A program made the translations under genes and the position numbers. The notes beneath the pieces were generated by a model. The model was given only the letters and a program-made list of their open reading frames with translations, was not told where the DNA came from and made no database searches. Below are positions 45,881 through 53,459 of a stretch of DNA of 64,000 bases, in pieces. This DNA comes from JAKVCB01 sp965243695 (lineage in GTDB: Bacteria > Planctomycetota > Planctomycetia > Pirellulales > Lacipirellulaceae). Numbering within the stretch: position 1 is the stretch's first letter; each line of letters starts with the position of its first letter. Location: positions 434,001 through 498,000 of the forward strand of contig CBDEWC010000039.1 of NCBI GenBank assembly GCA_965243695.1. The letters run 5' to 3'.

Positions 45881-46804
45881 TCAGCAAACAAATTCGTCGC
45901 CGTCGGTACCGACGGCAATTCCCTGGTTTCGAACTTCGGCATATTCCCAGGAGTCCGTATCGAGCATGGGATTCGTGTTGTTGATGTGCACATAAACGCG
46001 GTTTGGTATCGGCAATTCTGCCAGCCACGCGAGGCTGCCCTGCGGGCCACCAACACAAAGATGCCCCATTTGACCAGCAGTCCGGTCGGTGATTCCGTGC
46101 TGACTTGGTTCGTCATTGGACCAGAACGAGCCGTCCATCAGGAGGCAGTCGGCATCGTCTACTGCGTCGCGGAGCGATTTATCAACTTCGAGAACTCCTG
46201 GAGCATAGACGAGCTTGCCCCCAGTTCGATGATCGCGGATGGAAAGCCCAATCACCGCTCCCGCCGCCGTGGCGGGTTCGGGCGAGACATAGCGGGGTGC
46301 ATCGCGACCGGTTTCGAAAGCACAAACTTCCAGGCCCTCATCGGGGGTGTTGGGAGAGGAGAGGCGAAACGGCTCGTTGAGGTTGATTTTGCTCCAAGGG
46401 CGGTCGGCAAAATGAGTGAGCAGCGGAGCAATCGGAAAGTATTCGCTGAGCCAGTGTTGTACAACAGCTGTGCTGTGGATGGCGATCACACCTCCCTCGC
46501 GAAGTTGAAGCAGCCCGGAAGTGTGATCTAACTCGGCATCGGTGAGCACGCAACCGGCAATCGAAGTTCCTCGCGAACACGTTTTTGGGGGGCCAAGCTG
46601 GGGGAAGTCCATGATTTGATGACGTACGTCCGCCGAGACGTTAAGCAGGAACCACGAATTCCCGTCGGCAGAGATGGCAACCGAAGACTGAGTGCGCCGA
46701 TGTACGCGGTCTTCGCCGGCGCGCACCCGTTGGCAGTTCGGGCAGCTGCAATTCCACTGGGGAAGCCCACCACCAGCGGCTGAGCCGAGGATGCGTATCC
46801 GCAT
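45881..46804 (-). CDS. pqqB: PqqB, metallo-beta-lactamase-fold PQQ biosynthesis protein
   Basis: A 307-residue protein whose start, MRIRILGSAAGGGLPQWNCSCPNC, is diagnostic for PqqB; the clustered cysteines (19, 21, 24) form its structural zinc site. Other blocks are TQSSVAISADGNSWFLLN, CVLTDAELDHTSGLLQLREG and PNRVYVHINNTNPML. PqqB is thought to hydroxylate the tyrosine part of the Glu-Tyr intermediate. Its ATG shares one base with the pqqA stop (TAATG), so the two genes are coupled. Confidence 0.97.
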   Translation of the reverse strand: MRIRILGSAAGGGLPQWNCSCPNCQRVRAGEDRVHRRTQSSVAISADGNSWFLLNVSADVRHQIMDFPQLGPPKTCSRGTSIAGCVLTDAELDHTSGLLQLREGGVIAIHSTAVVQHWLSEYFPIAPLLTHFADRPWSKINLNEPFRLSSPNTPDEGLEVCAFETGRDAPRYVSPEPATAAGAVIGLSIRDHRTGGKLVYAPGVLEVDKSLRDAVDDADCLLMDGSFWSNDEPSQHGITDRTAGQMGHLCVGGPQGSLAWLAELPIPNRVYVHINNTNPMLDTDSWEYAEVRNQGIAVGTDGDEFVC

Positions 46805-46971
46805 TAGTCGTTGCGCTCGGTTACTGGATTGTCTGGCATTGCTATGTTGTCTTTTCCGGCAACCTGGCCAGTACTGTCGATCGGTAGGGGTAACTCGCCA
46901 TCGGTATTTGCGTAGGCTGTTACCTCCATGCTTAGCGAAATTTCTTCAAAGTCAGGTTTTGTCCACGACAT
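46804..46971 (-). CDS. pqqA: PqqA, PQQ precursor peptide with long tail
   Basis: A 55-residue peptide that provides the Glu and Tyr from which PQQ is built. It begins MSWTKPDFEEISLSMEVTAY; the crosslinked pair is Glu16 and Tyr20 in the invariant E-V-T-x-Y spacing, and the upstream W-K-P-x-F-E-E part matches PqqA leaders. GGGAG lies about seven bases before the ATG. The stop overlaps the pqqB start (TAATG), and the cytochrome stop is 12 bp upstream. Typical PqqA peptides have 22-40 residues, so the acidic tail of about 35 residues after Tyr20 is unusually long. It would be removed with the rest of the peptide. Confidence 0.95.
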   Translation of the reverse strand: MSWTKPDFEEISLSMEVTAYANTDGELPLPIDSTGQVAGKDNIAMPDNPVTERND

Positions 46972-46983
46972 AAAAATCTCCCT

Positions 46984-47925
46984 TTATTCAAGAGTCATCA
47001 GGAATGCAAATAAATCATGAAGTTGTTTGACGTTCAGGTTTTCGACAAGATTAGCCGGCATCAAAGAGACATCAAGTTGTTGTACTTCTTCCAGGTCGCG
47101 TTTGTGTAGTGAATGGAACTGGCCGTTTTCCTCGCGAAGCTGAATGTTGAAGTTTGATTCGTTGACACGAAGGCCCTGGATGGTTTTTCCTTCGTCAGTA
47201 ATGACCATCACCTGTTCGTAACGGGGATCAATGTCTTTGGAGGGTTGCACCATCGATTCCATGATGTACTGTGGAGACCGGCGGCTGGCGATCCGATCGA
47301 GGGCCGGACCAATCCCTCCGCCGCGGCGATTGAGTGCATGGCATTTGTTGCAGGCAGCCTTGTTTTCGACATCGAAGAAGAACTGTTCGCCTACCTTGGG
47401 GTCTCCGACAAAATAGGGTTTCCAGTCGCTCTCACCTGGAGCTTGAGCCAAACTTCGGATGTAGGCGATAATTTGGGCGATCTGTTCTTCTTTGAGCGAC
47501 TCGCCAAGTTTTTTCATGGTGGTTCCCGGAACACCATTCTCGATCACGCGCGTGATGTCGGCGTCGGTATTTCCATGTAGCCAGCGATCATCGGTCAGGT
47601 TAGGCCCCTTCCCACCACGACCCGCTCCACCATGACAACCACTGCAGAGGCCGCGGAACATTGCCTTGCCCTCGTCGAGTGCCTGAGGATCTATGGGGGC
47701 TGCAGCCTCTGGTTCTGATGGTTTGAGCACTTCGTCATCCGGGGCCTGGGGGGTGTCAGGCCCCGCAGAGGAGTTGGTTTCGGCATGGGCCAAATTTGCG
47801 GTTGGAGGTACCAGCGGAGACCACCACGCGATCAGAAGTCCGACCGCTACGACGAGAGGCGTTTCAAGACCTGGTTTTGGACCAACGATCCGGTGTGAAA
47901 ACTGCAATATTTGAAGTTGCCTCAT
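46984..47925 (-). CDS. Two-haem cytochrome c, probable electron acceptor of the quinoprotein
   Basis: A 313-residue protein with an N-terminal membrane segment or signal (about 22-48, ending NLAHAET), an acidic proline-rich linker, and two CxxCH haem motifs. Domain 1 is a class I cytochrome c: CSGCH at 94-98 and a likely axial Met in GTTMKKLG (Met137). Domain 2 is like the planctomycete TIGR02603 haem domain: CNKCH at 192-196, GGGIGPALDRIASRRSPQYIMESMVQPSKDI and a C-terminal LMPANLVENLNVKQLHDLFAFL. Its position between the MxaJ-like gene and pqqA matches XoxG/MxaG, the cytochrome that takes electrons from methanol dehydrogenase. It starts with an ATGA overlap on the MxaJ-like gene. Confidence 0.9.
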   Translation of the reverse strand: MRQLQILQFSHRIVGPKPGLETPLVVAVGLLIAWWSPLVPPTANLAHAETNSSAGPDTPQAPDDEVLKPSEPEAAAPIDPQALDEGKAMFRGLCSGCHGGAGRGGKGPNLTDDRWLHGNTDADITRVIENGVPGTTMKKLGESLKEEQIAQIIAYIRSLAQAPGESDWKPYFVGDPKVGEQFFFDVENKAACNKCHALNRRGGGIGPALDRIASRRSPQYIMESMVQPSKDIDPRYEQVMVITDEGKTIQGLRVNESNFNIQLREENGQFHSLHKRDLEEVQQLDVSLMPANLVENLNVKQLHDLFAFLMTLE

Positions 47926-50318
47926 TGCACCACCTCGCTATGGGAACGGGCCACATCGATCGGTATGTGCCATCGGGCAAACAATTTTTTCAGGGTCGCA
48001 GATTCTTGCAGTTCCACAAAAGCTTCGTCGATGGCCTCTTTGAGGTCAGGTTCGGTGCGGCGCACGGCGGCACAAATAGGAAAGCGATCGACCGTGTCGC
48101 TGGCGGGCAGCATTTCCAGGCGGCCAGGCCACTGCCGGGCGGCCAGCCAGTTACCGCGGGTCGAAACGACGTAGGCGGCGTCCACCTCACCCGAGGTCAC
48201 TGCCACAAACAAAGCGGAAAGGTCCGGGTAAGAACGGACAACACGGCCCTCGAGGCCGCGGACGGCAACGCCCGACTCGACCGCCACAGGTCGGTCGGCT
48301 AAAGGTTTTGAGTTCATCTCTGCCCGCACAGCCCATTGATAGCCGGCATGGTAGTAAGGGTTGGTATAGATAACGCGGCTCGCAAAACGGTCATCGGGCG
48401 TAATACCGAGAATGACGTCGCACGAATTTTTACTGGCCAACTTACCTGGATACGAGTCATGGGACGAATAGGCCCAGTAAACGTCAAGCGATACCCCCAG
48501 GGCCGAGGCAAGCTGTTGGGCAATTTCGTAGTCAAGCCCAGCCGGCTCCGGATGGGCTGTGGAGAATGGCAAATTATGCTGATCAAGGGCGACAACCAGG
48601 GTGCCGCGCGAGCGAATTTTTGCCAGTCCGTCATATTGTTTCCGGGAGTGTTGGCGCCGATCCATTTTTGGTTCGAGGCCACGATCGATTTGCTGGTGTG
48701 TGGCTGGCGCAGTCTGCTGTTGGCCAAGCGGAGCCTGCCCCTTGGCGGATGGCTTTGCGGTAGCGTGATTGGCCTCTTGGAAAGCGGGGAAGTAGGGAGT
48801 GTGGTATTTGGAAAGTATTTTGGAGACGACCCCTTTTTCAATCAACCTTTTGACGGCCGCGTCGACATGTGTTTTCAGCTCCGTATCACCCCTTCGCATA
48901 GCGATTGCTATGTTCCAGCGCTCTTCTGGAATCTGATCTTCAATGAGAACCGCGTTCAATTCTGGGGAGGTGTTGACCATCCAGCCAATATTCGACCAGA
49001 GGTAGGCGTAGTCGATATCACCTTGATCAAGTGCAGTGAGAACCGCCAACTGGGTGCCAAATAGCCGGCGCAGATATCCATTTTGTCGCAGATTGTAGTC
49101 GGCGATCGTTCCAGCTTGAGTTCCAATTCGGCGCGAGCGGTCTCCTTGAAGCTCCGTCAGTGATTTGACCGCAGGGCTGTCGTCGCGTTTGACGAGCAGG
49201 TAGCCCGTGCCGTAGTAGGGTTGGGAATAAATAACTTTGCCAGCAAGTTCTTCTTCATCGTCCATCGCTTGTGGATCAACAGCAGCACCCAATGCCACAT
49301 CGCATTCGAAATCAAGCAATTCTCCAATCGCAGTTTCGCGGAGCACATCGATCCAGTTCAATTCCAACCCAACTCCCAGCTCGCTTGCCACCGCTTGTGC
49401 AAGTTCGAGGTCGAAACCAGGTTTTTCAGGATCGGCGCTGGAATAGGGCAGATTTGCCGGATCCATGCTCACGCTCAGTTTGCCTTCGCGTTGAATTTTT
49501 TTCCAGGTATCCGTAACGACCACTGGCCGAGATGGTTCGACGAGCGGTGCCCGATGCACGAGGCCATACCTCGTGAAGATGGCCGTGAACGCAGCCCGCT
49601 CTAAAAGGTCAGTGACTGCCCGTTCGATTTGAGACTTCAGCTGCCGGTCATCGGCCCGGACGGCCAGGCCGATGTTCCATCGGTGCTGAGGAACAAATTC
49701 TGCCACGACTCGGAGTGGTTTCTCCGGATGCATACGCAGATACCAGGCAGTGAAGTCGGTATCGACCAGCGCGGCGTCGAGTTTTTCCGCGCGAAATCCG
49801 TCGAGTAAGGCTTTGCGGGATGCAAACCGCACGAGGGTGTGATCCCCACCGGAAAGAGGAATCGTTCCCGTGACCAGGCCAACGCGACGACCGCGCAGGT
49901 CGCCAAGCGATTGGATGGTGCGATTTTCGCGCTGGGTGACCAGCCCAAACTGGCCAGCTGCATAGGGCGCTGTCCAGGATGCAATCGAACGGTTCGGCAC
50001 ACCCTCGGGGACGCCGATTACCACATCACAGTGCTTGTTCTTAAGTTTTTTCCAGCGGCACGCGTCGGCTGGGCAGCCGTGAAGTCGGTATGGGCGCTGC
50101 AGCTTTGCCGCGATCAAACTGGCAACCTCAGCATCGACACCTTGCCAGCTTCCATCAGGCCGTTGGCCGGAACGGGGCATGGCGGTGCTGTCGATGCAGA
50201 ACCGTAGCGGTGTTCCTGCTCCCCAGAGCTTGATTGGTGCAGCACCAATCAGGAGCGTCACGATCACTCCAGCAACTGCAAGTCGATAATCAGTTCTGAT
50301 GATTTTCAAACTAAACAC
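47922..50318 (-). CDS. Triple-domain MxaJ/XoxJ-like substrate-binding protein
   Basis: A 798-residue exported protein (hydrophobic signal about 12-33) starting at GTG 50318. It contains three consecutive family-3 extracellular solute-binding domains at about 36-258, 275-508 and 568-786, joined by short linkers; the second linker (about 510-565) is rich in Gln, Lys and Ala. Each repeat has the MxaJ-type hallmarks: LRFCIDSTAMP, LSVSMDPANLPYSS and LVVALDQHNLPFST starts, and CDVVIGVPEG, CDVALGAAVD and CDVILGITPD. MxaJ/XoxJ normally has one domain of about 280 residues and is thought to help mature the dehydrogenase. No ABC permease is nearby. It follows the dehydrogenase by 92 bp. Confidence 0.88.
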   Translation of the reverse strand: MFSLKIIRTDYRLAVAGVIVTLLIGAAPIKLWGAGTPLRFCIDSTAMPRSGQRPDGSWQGVDAEVASLIAAKLQRPYRLHGCPADACRWKKLKNKHCDVVIGVPEGVPNRSIASWTAPYAAGQFGLVTQRENRTIQSLGDLRGRRVGLVTGTIPLSGGDHTLVRFASRKALLDGFRAEKLDAALVDTDFTAWYLRMHPEKPLRVVAEFVPQHRWNIGLAVRADDRQLKSQIERAVTDLLERAAFTAIFTRYGLVHRAPLVEPSRPVVVTDTWKKIQREGKLSVSMDPANLPYSSADPEKPGFDLELAQAVASELGVGLELNWIDVLRETAIGELLDFECDVALGAAVDPQAMDDEEELAGKVIYSQPYYGTGYLLVKRDDSPAVKSLTELQGDRSRRIGTQAGTIADYNLRQNGYLRRLFGTQLAVLTALDQGDIDYAYLWSNIGWMVNTSPELNAVLIEDQIPEERWNIAIAMRRGDTELKTHVDAAVKRLIEKGVVSKILSKYHTPYFPAFQEANHATAKPSAKGQAPLGQQQTAPATHQQIDRGLEPKMDRRQHSRKQYDGLAKIRSRGTLVVALDQHNLPFSTAHPEPAGLDYEIAQQLASALGVSLDVYWAYSSHDSYPGKLASKNSCDVILGITPDDRFASRVIYTNPYYHAGYQWAVRAEMNSKPLADRPVAVESGVAVRGLEGRVVRSYPDLSALFVAVTSGEVDAAYVVSTRGNWLAARQWPGRLEMLPASDTVDRFPICAAVRRTEPDLKEAIDEAFVELQESATLKKLFARWHIPIDVARSHSEVVQ

Positions 50319-50359
50319 CTACCGTTGGTAACCGGTGAGTTTATGGAAAACGGTGGTAA

Positions 50360-50398
50360 TCCTGACCGGCAACCGGACTGTCTGTAGGTTGCGTTCAG
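50360..50398 (-). promoter_or_regulatory. Intercistronic stem-loop between dehydrogenase and MxaJ-like gene
   Basis: CCTGA (50360-50364) pairs with TCAGG (50394-50398) and GCAACC (50368-50373) with GGTTGC (50386-50391), with a small internal loop and a 12-base apical loop. On the minus strand it starts 12 bases after the dehydrogenase stop. No T-run follows, so an attenuating or mRNA-stabilising role is more likely than full termination. Confidence 0.5.
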
Positions 50399-50410
50399 GA
50401 AAGAGGGCTA

Positions 50411-52177
50411 TCAATCAGGCAACGCAAAGACAAAGAGGGTATTTCCGCGCCGTGCATCACGCAGCCACGGTGCACCGTCGCCGGCAAAACCAGCCGTCCA
50501 ACCACCCCACCCGGCGCACACCGCAAGGTATTGTTTACCGTCAAGTTGGTAGGTTATCGGCGAGGCGTGGTGCCCCGATCCGCACTGGAAATACCAGAGT
50601 ACGTCGCCTGTGTTTGCGTCGTATGCGGAGATGTATCCTTCGGCATCGCCGGTGAAGACCAGTCCGCCGCCTGTTGCCAGCGCGCCTGCCACCATGGGTG
50701 AACGTGTATCGACACTCCATTTGATCTTGCCTGTGTCGACATCAATGGCCTTGAAGGCTCCAGAAGCCTCATTGTCGATGAGCGTTAGCGAACTTCCCCA
50801 ATAGGGTTGACCTTTAATAAAGAAAGCTTTGCCAGAGGTGAAGTTTGCACAATTGTTGATCACCGGCACATACGCACAGTTCGTACCGGGGTGATAAGCC
50901 ATCGGATTCCACTCTTTTCCACCCGCTGCTCCTGGGCAAACTCGCACACCTTCTTCGGTTGGCAGTGCCGCCTGGTTGACAAAGGGACGCCCTGTCTTGG
51001 GATCGAGTCCCTCGACACCTTTCGATCGGTCGGTCCAGGTGACTTCGCAGAACGGTTTGCCGTACAGAAACTTTCCGTTCTCGCGGTTTAGGCAGTAGAA
51101 ATAGCCATTTCTGTGGGCTTGGACCAGGGCTTTGACCTTTTTTCCCTGGTGCTTCACGTCGACCAGCACTGGCGTGTTGACACCGTCATAGTCCCAAACG
51201 TCGTGGGGACTGTTTTGAAAGTGCCACTTGTAGCTTCCATCGTCCGGATTCAGAGCAACAATGGAACAGGTGTAAAGGTTATCGCCCTTACGAACTTCGC
51301 CGTTGAAATCGGGTGAAGGATTCCCGATTCCCCAGTAGAGCGTGTTGAGTTCAGGGTCGTAGGTGCCAGTGACCCATGCCGAGCCCCCACCGGTCAACCA
51401 CGACTGGCCTTCCCACGTTTTGAGTGCTTCCTGGGCGTGCGGTTCTTTATCTTTGGCATTCGGAACGGTGTAAAACCTCCAAAGTCGCTTGCCGGTTTCG
51501 ACATGGTAGGCGTCGATGAATCCGCGAATCCCATATTCTGCACCGCTAATACCGATGATCACTTTGTCGCCAATCACCAGCGGAGCGACCGTTGCGCTGT
51601 AGGCGAGCTTGTAAATATCTTTTTCTTCCTGACCGTTTTCACCGTAAGCCGTGATCGGTTCATCCCACAGTTCTTCGCCCGTGTACCGATCAAGACAAAC
51701 CAGATGTGCGTCGAGAGTCGACATGTAGAGGCGATTTCCCCAGGCTCCAAATCCGCGGTTCACGGCGTCGCAGCACAACGCCAGGTTGTCAGGTAACGAT
51801 TTTTGATAATGCCAAAGATGCGAACCTGTGCGACAGTCAATGGCGTAGGCATGGTTCCAGGGCGTGGTGATGTACATGATGCCATCGATCACCAGGGGTG
51901 AGCACTCAAATCCATCGAGAACGCCCGTTTGAAAAGTCCACACCGGGATCAGTTTGTCGACGTTCTGACGGTTGATTTGTTTGAGTGCCGAATAGCGTTT
52001 GCTATCGTAGGTGCGACCATACATAAGCCAACTGGCATCGTTCTGTTGCGCTTCCAGCAGGTCGTTCTGATTGACCGGTCCGACCGCCTCTTGTGACAGG
52101 AGCTGGTGGCTGGGAATCGATAACAGTCCCAACACGATCAGCGCTGAAAAACCTGGAATATGGCGTACAAAAGACAC
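50411..52177 (-). CDS. PQQ-dependent alcohol dehydrogenase, lanthanide (XoxF/ExaF) type
   Basis: Periplasmic eight-bladed quinoprotein, about 588 residues. The GTG at 52177 is preferred: GGAGGG lies seven bases upstream and a normal signal peptide follows (SFVRHIPGFSALIVLGLLS); the in-frame ATG at 52192 has no such site and is itself part of it. In numbering from 52177: vicinal disulfide Cys135-Cys136 (LALCCDAVNRG), metal ligand Glu214 (SGAEYGIRG), Asn286 (GIGNPSPDF), and catalytic Asp329 with an extra Asp331 in HDVWDYDGVN. Calcium enzymes of MxaF type have Ala at that last position, so Asp predicts a lanthanide cofactor. It oxidises a primary alcohol, perhaps methanol. It heads the operon with cytochrome and pqq genes. 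Confidence 0.93.
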   Translation of the reverse strand: MSFVRHIPGFSALIVLGLLSIPSHQLLSQEAVGPVNQNDLLEAQQNDASWLMYGRTYDSKRYSALKQINRQNVDKLIPVWTFQTGVLDGFECSPLVIDGIMYITTPWNHAYAIDCRTGSHLWHYQKSLPDNLALCCDAVNRGFGAWGNRLYMSTLDAHLVCLDRYTGEELWDEPITAYGENGQEEKDIYKLAYSATVAPLVIGDKVIIGISGAEYGIRGFIDAYHVETGKRLWRFYTVPNAKDKEPHAQEALKTWEGQSWLTGGGSAWVTGTYDPELNTLYWGIGNPSPDFNGEVRKGDNLYTCSIVALNPDDGSYKWHFQNSPHDVWDYDGVNTPVLVDVKHQGKKVKALVQAHRNGYFYCLNRENGKFLYGKPFCEVTWTDRSKGVEGLDPKTGRPFVNQAALPTEEGVRVCPGAAGGKEWNPMAYHPGTNCAYVPVINNCANFTSGKAFFIKGQPYWGSSLTLIDNEASGAFKAIDVDTGKIKWSVDTRSPMVAGALATGGGLVFTGDAEGYISAYDANTGDVLWYFQCGSGHHASPITYQLDGKQYLAVCAGWGGWTAGFAGDGAPWLRDARRGNTLFVFALPD

Positions 52178-52357
52178 GGCAAAACCCTCCATTTCGAAGC
52201 ACGAGGCGTAGTAAAATCGACCACGAGACTGTGCACAAATCCTACCACTTTGTAGCTACTGAACAAGTACCGGCGGACCTTCGGTTCGACCGACCTCAAT
52301 AGAACACAAAAAACGGTGCTGACCAGAACCGCAATCGCTCACGACCACCTGACCGGG

Positions 52358-53131
52358 CTAAGCCAGGTACTCGGTGTTACCGCAGACGCTGATTGCCTGG
52401 CCGGAGATGTTGCGCCCCGCATCCGAAGCCAGGAAGAACATCATTTGGGCGATGTCTGCTTCGGTCACAAATTCCCGGAGTGAAATCTGGTTCAGGTAAA
52501 TCTGCTCCATTTCTTCAGTGGAAAGATCGCAGGCTTGGGCTTTATCGCGAATGACATCCTTGGCTCGTTGATTCGAAACAAGCCCGGGTTGAATCGCGTT
52601 GACGCGAATTTTGTGCGGGCCTAACTCGATGGCAAGACTTTTGGTGAATCCGACGACTGCCCACTTTGAAGCCGCATAGGGAGTTCGGAGGGGATAACCA
52701 AAGCGGCCTGCTACCGACGACAGGTTGATGATCGAGCCACCACCACTTTCTTTCAACAGTGGCACCGCCCGACGAGCGCAGAGGAATTGTCCTGTAATAT
52801 TGACAGCCATCGTGCGGTTCCAGTCTTCCGGGGCAATCTCTTCGACGGCCAACGTTGGGCCGGCAACCCCGGCGTTGTTGACAAGAACGTCAAGTCCTCC
52901 CAGGTTTTTCCGAACGTCGTCAAAAAGTTTGTCGACCTGGGCAAGATCGGCTACGTCAACCTGGCTTCCGTACAGGCTTGGGATTTCACGGAGGGCCTTT
53001 TCGAGATGCGACTCTGAAACATCGCAGATTTGCACACGTGCACCGTTGTCTTTAAAGAGTTTTGCAGTGGCCAGGCCAATTCCTGATGCCCCGGCTGTCA
53101 CGAGGACACGGGTGCCTTCTTTGAGACTCAT
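52358..53131 (-). CDS. Short-chain dehydrogenase/reductase (SDR)
   Basis: A 257-residue classical SDR of normal length. The cofactor loop is VTAGASGIG near residue 12 (Ala-Gly in place of the usual Thr-Gly start), Asp at about 38 (ICDVSE) suggests NAD preference, NNAGVAG is near 88, and the catalytic Ser, Tyr and Lys are in INLSSVAGRFG and YAASKWAVVG. The C-terminus ISGQAISVCGNTEYLA is typical. It is divergent in function from the neighbouring quinoprotein operon but on the same strand and 180 bp upstream of it; whether it oxidises a product of that pathway is unknown. Confidence 0.92.
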   Translation of the reverse strand: MSLKEGTRVLVTAGASGIGLATAKLFKDNGARVQICDVSESHLEKALREIPSLYGSQVDVADLAQVDKLFDDVRKNLGGLDVLVNNAGVAGPTLAVEEIAPEDWNRTMAVNITGQFLCARRAVPLLKESGGGSIINLSSVAGRFGYPLRTPYAASKWAVVGFTKSLAIELGPHKIRVNAIQPGLVSNQRAKDVIRDKAQACDLSTEEMEQIYLNQISLREFVTEADIAQMMFFLASDAGRNISGQAISVCGNTEYLA

Positions 53132-53186
53132 AAAACTTTCCTTTCCGTGAAAGCAGGCGTTGTGTGGTCAGAATACAACAGATCCC

Positions 53187-53198
53187 GGTCAGCTGACC
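53187..53198. promoter_or_regulatory. Perfect 12-bp palindrome upstream of SDR gene
   Basis: GGTCAGCTGACC is fully self-complementary and lies 56 bp upstream of the SDR start codon, a position suited to an operator. Regulatory function is inference. Confidence 0.35.
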
Positions 53199-53394
53199 AG
53201 AGTGGAAAAAGCAAGCCGTTAAAAAATGTGCCCCGCCACGAATTCCTGTGGCGCCGACCATGGGAGGCAAGTTGGATGAGGAGGTATTGACGCAGTGCCT
53301 CGGAGGGTTTCTTCTTGTGCGGACCTGACACGAGGCCGGTAGCGGGTAAGCCGCGCAGTATTTCCCAGCGATGGTCTGCCAGGCCCCATAGCGC

Positions 53395-53433
53395 AAGAAG
53401 CCCCGTAGTAGAAGAAGCCCCGTAGTAGAAGAA
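53395..53433. repeat. 17-bp tandem duplication
   Basis: Two identical copies of AAGAAGCCCCGTAGTAG and the first five bases of a third, about 25-65 bp beyond the aldose-epimerase stop. Confidence 0.9.
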
Positions 53434-53459
53434 TCCAGGTTGCCAGTGGAGGGGGGAGA

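Larger units (their letters stand above)
53132..53459. other. Intergenic region with palindrome and tandem repeat
   Basis: This spacer follows the aldose-epimerase stop and precedes the SDR gene, both on the minus strand. It contains the 12-bp palindrome at 53187-53198 and the 17-bp tandem repeat at 53395-53433. No gene was recognised. Confidence 0.5.

Noticed and set aside
45828..46058. N-terminal extension of pqqC
   Set aside because: This part covers the pqqB 3' end and the tandem duplication; its translation is unlike PqqC, which begins naturally at 45827.
47922..50318. Amino-acid ABC importer component
   Set aside because: No permease or ATPase gene is near, and the domain motifs and operon position match MxaJ/XoxJ proteins.
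53395..53433. Short repeats considered as CRISPR
   Set aside because: Copies are directly adjacent with no spacers, only two or three per site, and no cas genes are present.
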